Part shown: positions 34,839 to 43,144 of the stretch, piece after piece
Position numbering within the stretch: the stretch's first letter is position 1
Layout: each line of letters starts with the position of its first letter
NCBI RefSeq assembly: GCF_015207005.2
Contig: NZ_JADEXS020000001.1
Coordinates: 3,844,001-3,908,000 of the forward strand
Length of the DNA: 64,000 bases
DNA from: Desmonostoc muscorum LEGE 12446
GTDB lineage: Bacteria; Cyanobacteriota; Cyanobacteriia; Cyanobacteriales; Nostocaceae
Direction: 5' to 3'
Notes under the pieces: generated by a model
Told to the model about the DNA's origin: nothing
The model's input: only the letters and a program-made list of their open reading frames with translations
Databases searched by the model: none
Made by a program: the position numbers and the translations under genes

Positions 34839-36000
34839 TTGACAATGCGATCGCTGCATTATGTCCACCAAAGCCAAAACTCAAACATAATACATGACTA
34901 ATATTACTGAGGCGGGCTGCTGTAACTATGTCTAAATCAAACTCTGGTTGCTGCAATCCCACACAAGGCGGTAAAATTTGATGCTTTAGCCCCATCAAAG
35001 AAAAAGCCACGCCTAAGGCTCCAGATGCTCCTAGTGTATGACCTGAGCTTCCCTTGGTGGAACTAACTGCTACGCCTTGGGGAAACAAACGCTGGATTAC
35101 CATACTCTCCATTTGGTCATTTAGCTGGGTAGCTGTGCCATGAGCATGAATGTAATCGATATCGGCTGGTAATAGACAACTACGTTCTAGACATTGTTTA
35201 ATAGCAGCGATCGCACTTTTGCCCTCAGGTTCCGGTGAATTGCTATGATATGCGTCGTTAGTTAAACCAAAACCGAGAATTTCACCATACACTTTTGCTT
35301 GACGCTGTTTTGCCAACTCTGCTGATTCCAAGACAAACACAGCTGCACCTTCACCTAAAACTAAGCCTTCGCGGTGCAAATCAAAAGGATAAGCGCCAGT
35401 TTTTGCCAAAGCACCCATCTGCTGAAACCCTGCCAAAGTCAAAGGTGTAATTGGTGCTTCCACTGCGCCAGCGATCGCTTGTTGACATTGCCCAGTTTGT
35501 ATGAGCATAGCTGCTTGGGCAATAGATAAAATTCCAGTAGCGCAAGCTGCCATTGGTGCCAAAACTATCCCAGATGCACCAATTTGTCGCGCAGCTGCGA
35601 TCGCGTTCATGTGAGGCAAAGTATCTAGCCAATTTTTTAAAGAGGACGCGGGGATGCGGGGACACGGGGACGCGGAGAAATTCTTTGCGTCCTCATACAT
35701 TTGCCGCGCCGAGACTTCCCAAGATGCTTGAAAAGAGCGACTTGAGCCAATTACTACAGCGCAATCAGCTAAAGGTGGAATTAAGCCAGCATCTTGCAAA
35801 GCGGAAGCAACAACCAGCTGAGTTAACGTTGTCAACTCGGCTGGTTGTTGCCCAATCAAAGCTAGAGGAAGTGGTGTAAGTTCCGGAAATGGTTGAAGTA
35901 ATCGAATTCCAGATTTACCTGCTAGCAAATTTTGCCAACTATCGTCTAAGCTGCCACCCAAGGCAGAAACTAAACCAATACCAGTAACAACAACCTTCAC
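34834..36000 (-). CDS. Beta-ketoacyl-ACP synthase (FabF-like)
   Basis: 388 residues from a GTG at 36000 (VKVVVTGIGLVSALGGS); the frame reaches an ATG at 36042 through repeat DNA. The thiolase-fold catalytic triad is intact: Cys in APMAACATGILS, His in HAHGTATQLNDQMES, and His in KGSSGHTLGASGALG. It condenses malonyl-ACP with an acyl chain in fatty-acid or related synthesis. It is probably a second KAS II-type enzyme, since no other fab genes are adjacent. An in-frame insertion of repeat DNA (35640-35700) adds about 15 residues of the type FSASPCPRIPASS at roughly residues 105-120. Confidence 0.85.
   Translation of the reverse strand: MKVVVTGIGLVSALGGSLDDSWQNLLAGKSGIRLLQPFPELTPLPLALIGQQPAELTTLTQLVVASALQDAGLIPPLADCAVVIGSSRSFQASWEVSARQMYEDAKNFSASPCPRIPASSLKNWLDTLPHMNAIAAARQIGASGIVLAPMAACATGILSIAQAAMLIQTGQCQQAIAGAVEAPITPLTLAGFQQMGALAKTGAYPFDLHREGLVLGEGAAVFVLESAELAKQRQAKVYGEILGFGLTNDAYHSNSPEPEGKSAIAAIKQCLERSCLLPADIDYIHAHGTATQLNDQMESMVIQRLFPQGVAVSSTKGSSGHTLGASGALGVAFSLMGLKHQILPPCVGLQQPEFDLDIVTAARLSNISHVLCLSFGFGGHNAAIALSR
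35640..35700. repeat. GGGGACGCG-type repeat inserted in the fabF-like gene
   Basis: Repeated GCGGGGA(C/T)/GCGGGGACAC units inside the coding region, with GAGGACGC and GCGTCCTC as its inverted borders. The frame stays open on the coding strand. Confidence 0.75.
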
Positions 36001-36073
36001 GAATTTCGATTTTGGGGGATGAGGTAGTATTTTCTTCCTCATCTCCCCCTACTCCCTCATCTCCCTCATCGTC

Positions 36074-36886
36074 TTACTGTCCTGGTGTTTTCAGATTTTC
36101 TGCACCTTGGGTAACTTTAGCAGAGTCGATGCGATCGCCTTGCTGAATTTTGTTGACTACATCGAAGCCTTGAGTGACATTGCCAAACACGGCGTAGTTA
36201 CCATCTAGGAATCCTATATCTGCCAAGGCAAAATAAAACTGTGAAGAAGCGGAATCTGGTTGTTGCGATCGCGCCATTGCTACCGCACCTTGTTTATGGG
36301 GCAATACAACGGGTTGAGCAGTAGCATCAAATGTTTTATTGTAAAGCGGTGTATTTGAGCCTTTTGGTTTAATTTCTAAAGGTATATAACGAATATTTCC
36401 GGTTTTTGGGTCAATATAGCTACCCGTTCCCAATTGATCTACAGGAAATTTTGGGTCTTTGCTTTGGGGATCGCCACCTTGAACAACAAAAGGCTGTGGT
36501 TTTTCCGGAGTTCCGCGCTCAACTCTGTGGAAAGCTAAGCCATTGTAGACACCTTTTTGTACTAAATCTATAAAGTTACCGGCTGTAATTGGGGCGTTGG
36601 TACCGTCTACTTCGATAGTAATCGGCGATCCTTTAACTGTAAGCACCACAGTAGCCTTGCCTTCCAGCCTTGGTAAATTTGCGATTCCAGGAACACTCTC
36701 ATCGATACTTTGAGATACAGACGTTGCTTCAGTAGTTGTCTTGGTACTTGCCTCACTTGCGTTTGAGGTAGCTGTCGATGTTGCAGAAGAAGTATTAGAA
36801 GGGACTTGCTGTGTTGAACATCCTGCCAACATCAAAGCACTGGCGATCGCCAGAGAAAGCAAAAATTGTGAAATTTTCAACCGCAT
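36074..36886 (-). CDS. Cyclophilin-type peptidyl-prolyl isomerase lipoprotein
   Basis: 270 residues. A lipoprotein signal ([20 protein letters not shown], then AGC) is followed by a 50-residue Ser/Thr-rich linker and a cyclophilin domain. Landmarks are [31 protein letters not shown], and [20 protein letters not shown]. It would speed proline isomerisation in proteins outside the plasma membrane or in the thylakoid lumen, tethered by its lipid. It lies 31 bases ahead of the fabF-like gene but need not be co-transcribed with it. Confidence 0.92.
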   Translation of the reverse strand: MRLKISQFLLSLAIASALMLAGCSTQQVPSNTSSATSTATSNASEASTKTTTEATSVSQSIDESVPGIANLPRLEGKATVVLTVKGSPITIEVDGTNAPITAGNFIDLVQKGVYNGLAFHRVERGTPEKPQPFVVQGGDPQSKDPKFPVDQLGTGSYIDPKTGNIRYIPLEIKPKGSNTPLYNKTFDATAQPVVLPHKQGAVAMARSQQPDSASSQFYFALADIGFLDGNYAVFGNVTQGFDVVNKIQQGDRIDSAKVTQGAENLKTPGQ

Positions 36887-36927
36887 TGCTAGTTACTGAT
36901 TCAACTCAAGTATCTTATCGTTTCAAG

Positions 36928-37055
36928 GGGGGATTGGGGACTGGGGATTGGGTACTGGGGATTGGGTATTCAAAAAAGTTTTTTCTAGCCGCCGTTTTTA
37001 ACCTTCCACTTACTAATCACCACTCCCCAGTCACCAGTCCCCAGTCCCCAATCCC
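36928..37055. repeat. GGGGACT/GGGGATT heptamer arrays on both sides of a spacer
   Basis: GGGGATTGGGGACTGGGG units at 36928-36965 and complementary CCCCAGTC units at 37024-37052, giving an inverted pair between the cyclophilin gene and ycf4. Confidence 0.8.
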
Positions 37056-37625
37056 TCAAAGCCCTTCTAACGGTACTCCCAAAAACCGAGCTAGCTTTGC
37101 GCCTTCTGTTTCTAACTCTGTTAAAGATACGGGTTGTCCGACTCGTGTTAAGGGTATATCTCGACGACCTTTAACGCGGAGATAGAGTGAGCGACGGGGA
37201 TTAAGACCTTCTTTGACAGTTATTCGCACAGATTGCACATCTTCTATGCGGCTATCAATTTGAATTTGACGATTTTTGCCAGGAAATCCCCAACGGAATA
37301 TTTTAATTGTGCCGGTTTCCTGATTAAATTCGTTGTAACCGCCTCCCACATCCCATAAAATTACTAACCATAGGTATGTAGCTAATAGCAAGCCAGCGCT
37401 GCCATATAAGCCCATCACCAATCCTTGAGGGACGAATATCAGTTGAGTTGCATCGGTAACTATGAGTAAATTAATTTTTAGGTAACTGGATATGCCAGCT
37501 AGTAAAAAGCCTGTTGCTCCTAAGGTAACGATAGTTGCCCACCAGTAGTTACTGAACCGACGAGAACCGAGAACGTTTTGATGCAGCAGGCGATCGCCTT
37601 TGTTAATCGTTGTTGATGCCGTCAT
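37056..37625 (-). CDS. ycf4: Photosystem I assembly protein Ycf4
   Basis: 189 residues from the ATG at 37625 (MTASTTINKGDRLLHQ), which matches the normal Ycf4 N-terminus; an upstream ATG at 37670 would add 15 residues. Two membrane helices (about 25-45, WWATIVTLGATGFLLAGIS, and 62-85, LVMGLYGSAGLLLATYLWLV) are followed by a cytoplasmic domain with YNEFNQETGTIKIFRWGFPGK. Ycf4 is a thylakoid scaffold for photosystem I assembly. It is divergent from psbD, with a repeat-rich spacer between them. Confidence 0.95.
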   Translation of the reverse strand: MTASTTINKGDRLLHQNVLGSRRFSNYWWATIVTLGATGFLLAGISSYLKINLLIVTDATQLIFVPQGLVMGLYGSAGLLLATYLWLVILWDVGGGYNEFNQETGTIKIFRWGFPGKNRQIQIDSRIEDVQSVRITVKEGLNPRRSLYLRVKGRRDIPLTRVGQPVSLTELETEGAKLARFLGVPLEGL

Positions 37626-37689
37626 TGAACTACCATTGCCTGTGAGATACTCTCTTTTTAAGTCTGCCATTGAATCGGGATATATTGCA

Positions 37690-37806
37690 ACTGGGTATTG
37701 GGGACTGGGGACTGGGGACTGGGTATTGGGGACTGGGTACTGGGTATTGGGGAAGAGTTTTCCAATCCCTAATCCCCAATCCCTAATCCCCAGTCCCTAA
37801 TCCCAA
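37690..37806. repeat. GGGGACT/GGGTACT heptamer arrays, inverted pair
   Basis: About eight (C/T)TGGGGA units on the left are complemented by AATCCCC/AGTCCCT units on the right; the two can pair. Confidence 0.8.
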
Positions 37807-38175
37807 TTGTTTAGATTTCTGAGAAAAGTTGTGTCAAATTGTAAAAATTCTGATATTCATATTATTAATATACGTTCGTGTTAAATACCTGATTCGCTTG
37901 CGTGTGTCTGGCCAAAACCGAACTAATATGATAAGTTAAGAATCATTAAGTTACCACAAGCTAAGTTACTAGCCAGTGGTACGTGTAATGGCATAGGTCT
38001 GAGAAATGCTGACTTAACTAGGCAGCTAGCTCTCAGAATCTCAGTTGCTTTTAGGCTGTTGAGATTGTCAAAAAAACGTTAATTCCTCACGGCGATCGCT
38101 AAATAAAGGAAACTTTTAAGGCGGCGCTGGTTCAAAAACGTTGCAATTTTAGTAAAAAAAGAGGATTTTAGTCCG
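37807..38175. other. Leader region of psbD-psbC
   Basis: About 370 bases, AT-rich in its first half. It must contain the psbD promoter, but I cannot identify promoter boxes with confidence. GAGG at 38161-38164 is the likely ribosome-binding site. A GGCGATCGC site lies at 38091. Confidence 0.5.
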
Positions 38176-39234
38176 ATGACCATCGCAGTTGGACGCGCCC
38201 CGAGTACAAGAGGGTGGTTTGACGTAGTAGACGACTGGCTCAAGCGCGATCGCTTTGTATTCGTAGGTTGGTCAGGGTTACTACTGTTCCCTTGCGCTTA
38301 CCTAGCACTAGGCGGTTGGCTGACCGGCACAAGCTTCGTCACCTCTTGGTACACCCACGGTTTAGCCTCCTCTTACTTGGAAGGCTGTAACTTCTTGACA
38401 GTGGCAGTATCCACCCCAGCAGACAGCTTAGGACATTCCCTATTGCTATTGTGGGGACCAGAAGCCCAAGGCGACCTCACCCGTTGGTTCCAATTGGGTG
38501 GATTGTGGCCATTCGTAGCCCTGCACGGAGCCTTTGCTTTAATTGGCTTCATGTTGCGGCAATTTGAAATTGCGCGGCTAGTAGGAATTCGTCCCTACAA
38601 CGCCTTGGCATTTTCAGCCCCCATCGCGGTATTCGTCAGTGTATTCCTGATGTACCCCTTGGGACAATCATCTTGGTTCTTTGCCCCCAGCTTCGGTGTG
38701 GCAGGAATCTTTCGGTTTATTTTGTTTGTCCAAGGATTCCATAACTTCACCCTCAACCCCTTCCATATGATGGGGGTAGCAGGTGTGTTGGGTGGTGCGC
38801 TGTTGTGTGCGATTCACGGAGCCACCGTCGAAAACACCTTGTTTGAAGACGGTGAAGCAGCTAACACCTTCCGGGCATTCAATCCCACCCAATCAGAAGA
38901 AACCTACTCAATGGTGACCGCAAACCGTTTCTGGTCACAGATTTTCGGTATTGCTTTCTCCAACAAGCGCTGGCTGCACTTCTTTATGTTGTTTGTGCCA
39001 GTTACAGGCTTGTGGATGGCAGCGGTTGGTATTGTTGGTTTGGCACTCAACCTGCGGGCTTATGATTTCGTCTCCCAAGAATTGCGGGCGGCGGAAGACC
39101 CAGAGTTTGAAACTTTCTATACCAAAAACATTTTGCTGAATGAGGGTATCCGCGCTTGGATGGCTCCTCAAGATCAGATCCACGAACAATTTGTATTCCC
39201 TGAGGAGGTATTACCACGTGGTAACGCTCTCTAA
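38176..39234 (+). CDS. psbD: Photosystem II D2 protein
   Basis: 352 residues, the normal length. It starts [27 protein letters not shown], and [36 protein letters not shown] and [20 protein letters not shown] are the conserved helices that bind P680 chlorophyll, QA and the non-haem iron. D2 pairs with D1 in the photosystem II reaction centre in the thylakoid membrane. The last 17 bases overlap psbC, the classical psbDC arrangement. Confidence 0.98.
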   Translation: MTIAVGRAPSTRGWFDVVDDWLKRDRFVFVGWSGLLLFPCAYLALGGWLTGTSFVTSWYTHGLASSYLEGCNFLTVAVSTPADSLGHSLLLLWGPEAQGDLTRWFQLGGLWPFVALHGAFALIGFMLRQFEIARLVGIRPYNALAFSAPIAVFVSVFLMYPLGQSSWFFAPSFGVAGIFRFILFVQGFHNFTLNPFHMMGVAGVLGGALLCAIHGATVENTLFEDGEAANTFRAFNPTQSEETYSMVTANRFWSQIFGIAFSNKRWLHFFMLFVPVTGLWMAAVGIVGLALNLRAYDFVSQELRAAEDPEFETFYTKNILLNEGIRAWMAPQDQIHEQFVFPEEVLPRGNAL

Positions 39235-40609
39235 TAGACCAAATATTTTAGGCGGCGCTGGACGCGACCAAGAATCTACCGGCTTTGCCTGGTGGTCTGG
39301 TAACGCCCGTTTAATCAACCTATCTGGCAAACTGCTGGGCGCTCATGTTGCCCACGCTGGTTTGATTGTATTCTGGGCTGGAGCGATGACTTTGTTTGAA
39401 GTCGCTCACTTCATTCCTGAAAAGCCCATGTATGAGCAAGGCTTTATCCTCCTACCTCACCTCGCTACACAGGGTTGGGGTGTTGGTGCTGGTGGTGAAG
39501 TCATTGATACCTTCCCCTACTTTGTTGTTGGTGTACTCCACCTGATTTCCTCAGCCGTACTAGGATTTGGCGGTATCTATCATGCCGTCCGTGGTCCAGA
39601 AACCTTAGAAGAATATTCCTCATTCTTTGGTTACGACTGGAAAGACAAAAACAAGATGACCAACATCATCGGCTTCCACCTGATTATTTTGGGAATCGGT
39701 GCGCTGCTGTTGGTGCTGAAGGCAATGTTCTTTGGTGGTTTGTATGACACCTGGGCACCAGGCGGTGGTGATGTTCGTGTCATTACCAACCCGACACTGA
39801 ATCCAGCGGTTATCTTCGGTTATCTGATCAAGTCTCCCTTCGGTGGCGAAGGCTGGATTATCAGCGTCGATAACTTGGAAGATGTTGTCGGTGGTCACAT
39901 CTGGATTGCCTTTATCTTAATTGCTGGGGGTATCTGGCACATCTTCACCAAGCCTTTTGCTTGGTCACGTCGTGCATCCATCTGGTCTGGTGAAGCTTAC
40001 CTCTCCTACAGCTTGGGCGCTCTTTCCCTGATGGGCTTCATTGCCTCCATCTTTGTTTGGTTTAACAACACTGTTTACCCCAGCGAATTCTACGGTCCTA
40101 CTGGTCCTGAAGCTTCTCAAGCTCAAGCCATGACCTTCTTGATTCGTGACCAACGCTTGGGTGCTAACGTCGGTTCTGCACAAGGTCCCACTGGTTTGGG
40201 TAAATACCTGATGCGCTCTCCAACTGGTGAAATCATCTTCGGTGGTGAAACCATGCGCTTCTGGGATTTCCGTGGTCCTTGGCTGGAGCCTCTGCGTGGT
40301 CCCAACGGTCTAGACCTCGACAAAATCAAGAATGATATTCAGCCTTGGCAAGCTCGTCGCGCTGCTGAATACATGACCCACGCTCCTCTGGGTTCTCTGA
40401 ACTCCGTAGGTGGTGTGGCTACCGAAATCAACTCCTTCAACTATGTATCTCCTCGTGCGTGGTTGGCTACTTCTCACTTCGTATTAGGATTCTTCTTCCT
40501 AATTGGTCACTTGTGGCACGCTGGTCGCGCTCGTGCAGCCGCTGGTGGTTTTGAAAAAGGTATTAACCGTGATACTGAGCCAGTAATGTCGATGGACTAC
40601 CTCGACTAG
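39218..40609 (+). CDS. psbC: Photosystem II CP43 protein
   Basis: 463 residues from a GTG at 39218, inside the end of psbD. GAGGAGG (39202-39208) is a strong ribosome-binding site at the right distance, and the N-terminus [13 protein letters not shown] is the conserved one, so longer frames starting upstream are not used. CP43 is a six-helix core antenna protein; the large lumenal loop is seen around [26 protein letters not shown]. It supplies ligands near the Mn cluster ([14 protein letters not shown]). The gene is followed by a clear terminator. Confidence 0.97.
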   Translation: MVTLSNRPNILGGAGRDQESTGFAWWSGNARLINLSGKLLGAHVAHAGLIVFWAGAMTLFEVAHFIPEKPMYEQGFILLPHLATQGWGVGAGGEVIDTFPYFVVGVLHLISSAVLGFGGIYHAVRGPETLEEYSSFFGYDWKDKNKMTNIIGFHLIILGIGALLLVLKAMFFGGLYDTWAPGGGDVRVITNPTLNPAVIFGYLIKSPFGGEGWIISVDNLEDVVGGHIWIAFILIAGGIWHIFTKPFAWSRRASIWSGEAYLSYSLGALSLMGFIASIFVWFNNTVYPSEFYGPTGPEASQAQAMTFLIRDQRLGANVGSAQGPTGLGKYLMRSPTGEIIFGGETMRFWDFRGPWLEPLRGPNGLDLDKIKNDIQPWQARRAAEYMTHAPLGSLNSVGGVATEINSFNYVSPRAWLATSHFVLGFFFLIGHLWHAGRARAAAGGFEKGINRDTEPVMSMDYLD

Positions 40610-40653
40610 GTGACAAAGTTTCTTTCATCACTGACAATCAATTAGTTTATAGA

Positions 40654-40682
40654 CTCTTGCATCAAAGCAAGAGTTTTTTTTT
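40654..40682 (+). terminator. Rho-independent terminator after psbC
   Basis: Stem CTCTTGC / GCAAGAG, loop ATCAAA, then nine T residues. Located 45 bases after the psbC stop. Confidence 0.9.
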
Positions 40683-40879
40683 GACGCTCCCCGCATTCCG
40701 CTACAGCCTTTGAGACCTAAATGGTGTACTTCACTAACTTGAAATCTGCTGTATAGTACTTAAATAAAAATTAGTAATACTAGTTTCAAAAATGAATACG
40801 GCAAACAGATTTACATAACCCTTTACTAGAAATAAATTTTCAATCCAAAATTGTATAATCTACTGAGGTAATTAATACT

Positions 40880-41065
40880 ATGAGCGAATCAAATTTTATC
40901 GATGCTTTGCGCTGGACAGATGAAGCTAAGGAAAAGTTGCAAAATATTCCCTTTTTTGTTCGTCCTCAAGCGAAAGTTCGAATTGAAGCGTTGGCTCGTC
41001 AAGCTCAGCAAGAAGTTGTGACGGGTGATTTGGTAGAACAGGCTAGGCTTGAGTTTGGACAATAA
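40880..41065 (+). CDS. Small PCP-reductase-domain protein
   Basis: 61 residues. The sequence [27 protein letters not shown] followed by [18 protein letters not shown] matches the small helical domain found at the C-terminus of the ChlB subunit of light-independent protochlorophyllide reductase. Stand-alone proteins of this kind are common in cyanobacteria. It may bind chlorophyll precursors or proteins of that pathway, but no function is established that I can cite. The ATG is the only good start. Confidence 0.85.
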   Translation: MSESNFIDALRWTDEAKEKLQNIPFFVRPQAKVRIEALARQAQQEVVTGDLVEQARLEFGQ

Positions 41066-41137
41066 AACAGGAGTCAGAATTCAGAATTGCTAAATACTCT
41101 ACATCGGAGACAATTTATAAAGTAAAAATAAAATTAC

Positions 41138-41257
41138 TGTAGTGTGGTGTGTTAGGCGCATATTTCAATGGTTTGTAACGGAAAATTTTGCGAAAGCGGC
41201 TAACGCACCGCCAGATAATACGGTGCGTTAGGCTAAAGCCATAACACACTCTACTTA
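41138..41257. mobile_element. Small inverted-repeat element with TAACGCACC hairpin
   Basis: Ends are roughly inverted (GTAGTGTGGTGTGTTA and TAACACACTCTAC). Inside is a perfect 10-bp stem TAACGCACCG / CGGTGCGTTA (41201-41230) with a 10-base loop. Non-coding. Confidence 0.55.
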
Positions 41258-41364
41258 AGATTTAGTTTATAAATCAACTCTAAATTTATTTAGAGAAATC
41301 TAAACAAAGTTTAGATTTTCTATTTTGACTGAATTCAATCCAAAATCTAAAATCTAAAATTCAG

Positions 41365-42201
41365 TCAGCTTCCTCCCACATTCATTGCTGCTAAAACAGC
41401 TTTCTGGCTAACATCTGTGTAAACACTATTCAAATACTTCATGACCACATCACTAGAAGTTGAATTGACTATATTTTCCTCTTCCTTCGCTAGAGGAATT
41501 GCTCCTAATACATCTAATACCGTCTCGCTACTGGAGGGTGCAATTACTACTAAAGATGACTCTAGTGGCTCATTATATTGCCAGAAAGAGTCAATTTTTA
41601 CCGAGTATTTGTTGTCAGGAATGGACTCTTGAACATTAGGTGTTTCTGACGTGTCGGCTTGAATCTTGCCACTACGTAGCTGCCGTAAATCGCTGATAAT
41701 TTGCTCTTTGGTGCGTCCCCGCAACTGAAATAGCACAAAGGGGTCTTCACTAAAGCGATCGCCTAACTGATAGTATATCGCACCAATATGTTTACAGGGA
41801 TTGGCTTTATCAGGACAAGAGCATTTACTGTGGACATCAGAAAGAGTAAAAGGAAATAAAGAAAGACCATTAGCTGTGAACACTTCTGCTATATTTTGTG
41901 GCATTTCCCCTGCCAACAACTTGGCAGCAAAAATTGCCTTTTGGGACATAGTTTCAATGACATAACCCCACTGTTCATCGCTAAAAGGTTCAAGGGAAAG
42001 GGAAACTTTATAAGGTTCGACTTCACTACCTTGTACTTTAGCCAATACTTTTGCACCCTTAAACTCAATACTTAATACATTTCCTTGGCGTGCATAGTTT
42101 CTAGCACGTTCCAAACGCTTTTTAAAGCGATAGGAATCTAGCAAATCTAGCCATTGCTGCGACCACCATTCTCGACTAGCTTGTAATGTGTAATTAGTCA
42201 T
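41365..42201 (-). CDS. SWIM zinc finger protein
   Basis: 278 residues. The SWIM motif CxCxnCxH is visible as CSCPDKANPCKH at about residues 126-137. The N-terminus (SREWWSQQWLDLLDSYRFKKRLERARNYARQGNV) matches SWIM proteins encoded next to SNF2 helicases. SWIM domains bind DNA or proteins. It is the last gene of a three-gene minus-strand group after a helicase and a nucleotidyltransferase; the gap to the nucleotidyltransferase is 103 bases. It is likely to work with the helicase. Confidence 0.88.
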   Translation of the reverse strand: MTNYTLQASREWWSQQWLDLLDSYRFKKRLERARNYARQGNVLSIEFKGAKVLAKVQGSEVEPYKVSLSLEPFSDEQWGYVIETMSQKAIFAAKLLAGEMPQNIAEVFTANGLSLFPFTLSDVHSKCSCPDKANPCKHIGAIYYQLGDRFSEDPFVLFQLRGRTKEQIISDLRQLRSGKIQADTSETPNVQESIPDNKYSVKIDSFWQYNEPLESSLVVIAPSSSETVLDVLGAIPLAKEEENIVNSTSSDVVMKYLNSVYTDVSQKAVLAAMNVGGS

Positions 42202-42304
42202 AATTTTACCTTGAGATTATTCGATAATATTGAAATTCAGTAATTAATTATGAATTTAGAAGTGCAAATACTAGAAATAAGACTATACCGCTACAACTGT
42301 TCCT

Positions 42305-43144
42305 TCAAAACTTAAAAGTACCCCCAGATAAATTAATCAGTGTATTAATCCAATGCAAATCAGTTTTTGCATCTCGATTTAACCGCAGCATGTCGTGAAG
42401 GTTCATTACTTGGTATTGATATCTATTGAGTAAAGCATTCAATGCATTAAGAATAGATGTCTGATCTAGGGAAGGGTAGGAGTGTTTTAAAACCTCAATT
42501 AACATCTGACTGCCGCGCTGTTCAAAGTGAGCAGATGGGGACATGGAAGAAGAAGGATTTTTGAGGAAATAATCGTCAATTTGCATCATGCTTCCGCGAA
42601 AATTGTCCAGCAGTGATTGTGCATAGAAAAGTTCTCCACGCATGACTCGACGATATACTTCCTCAGCTTGTGCTAGCCCTTTACTGATCAGTCGATTCAC
42701 CTCATTAACATCTAGTGTAAACTCCAAGCCAGAAGAAGCTTCAATAAGTTGGTGTATTAACTTTTTAGGATCATAAATAACTTGAACAGGTTGTAAGTAC
42801 CAAGGCGAGGGCTGAAGATTCTCTGGCTGGTAGTAAAGGACATCGATTTTATTGAATGGATGGAAGTGAGAGACGCAAACCCATCGAATTCCTGCTGGCC
42901 ACTCGTTGTATAGCCATTCTCCCCAATATTTAGGAGCAGAAAAACGCTCATCAAGAAATTGCTCGTATAATTCTGGTTGAACAACAACTCTAAAATCAAT
43001 ATCAGAGAATTCATCCGTTGTCCCTGATGCTATAGACCCTTGAACGAATAAAGCCTCAATACCTTTCTTAACTATAAAATAATCAACGACTTTCTTAAGT
43101 AAATGTTGACGTGCTGAATTTAATTCGTCTGCATTAAGTTTCAT
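42305..43144 (-). CDS. Nucleotidyltransferase-domain protein
   Basis: 279 residues. The polymerase-beta-like motif is intact: VQGSIASGTTDEFSDIDFRVVV (GS, then DxD, about residues 35-56), with a third acidic residue in FNKIDVLYY. The C-terminal 140 residues are helical, like those of aminoglycoside adenylyltransferases. It would move a nucleotide onto a small molecule, RNA or protein; the acceptor is unknown. Its ATG overlaps the stop of the SNF2 helicase gene by four bases, so the two are translationally coupled. Most SNF2-SWIM pairs I know lack such a gene between them. Confidence 0.85.
   Translation of the reverse strand: MKLNADELNSARQHLLKKVVDYFIVKKGIEALFVQGSIASGTTDEFSDIDFRVVVQPELYEQFLDERFSAPKYWGEWLYNEWPAGIRWVCVSHFHPFNKIDVLYYQPENLQPSPWYLQPVQVIYDPKKLIHQLIEASSGLEFTLDVNEVNRLISKGLAQAEEVYRRVMRGELFYAQSLLDNFRGSMMQIDDYFLKNPSSSMSPSAHFEQRGSQMLIEVLKHSYPSLDQTSILNALNALLNRYQYQVMNLHDMLRLNRDAKTDLHWINTLINLSGGTFKF

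Noticed and set aside
39140..39217. Longer N-terminus for psbC (start at 39140)
   Set aside because: It lies within psbD in another frame; the GTG at 39218 has a strong ribosome-binding site and the conserved N-terminus.
38668..40329. Long antisense frames under psbD and psbC
   Set aside because: Their products have no family resemblance; they reflect codon bias of highly expressed genes.
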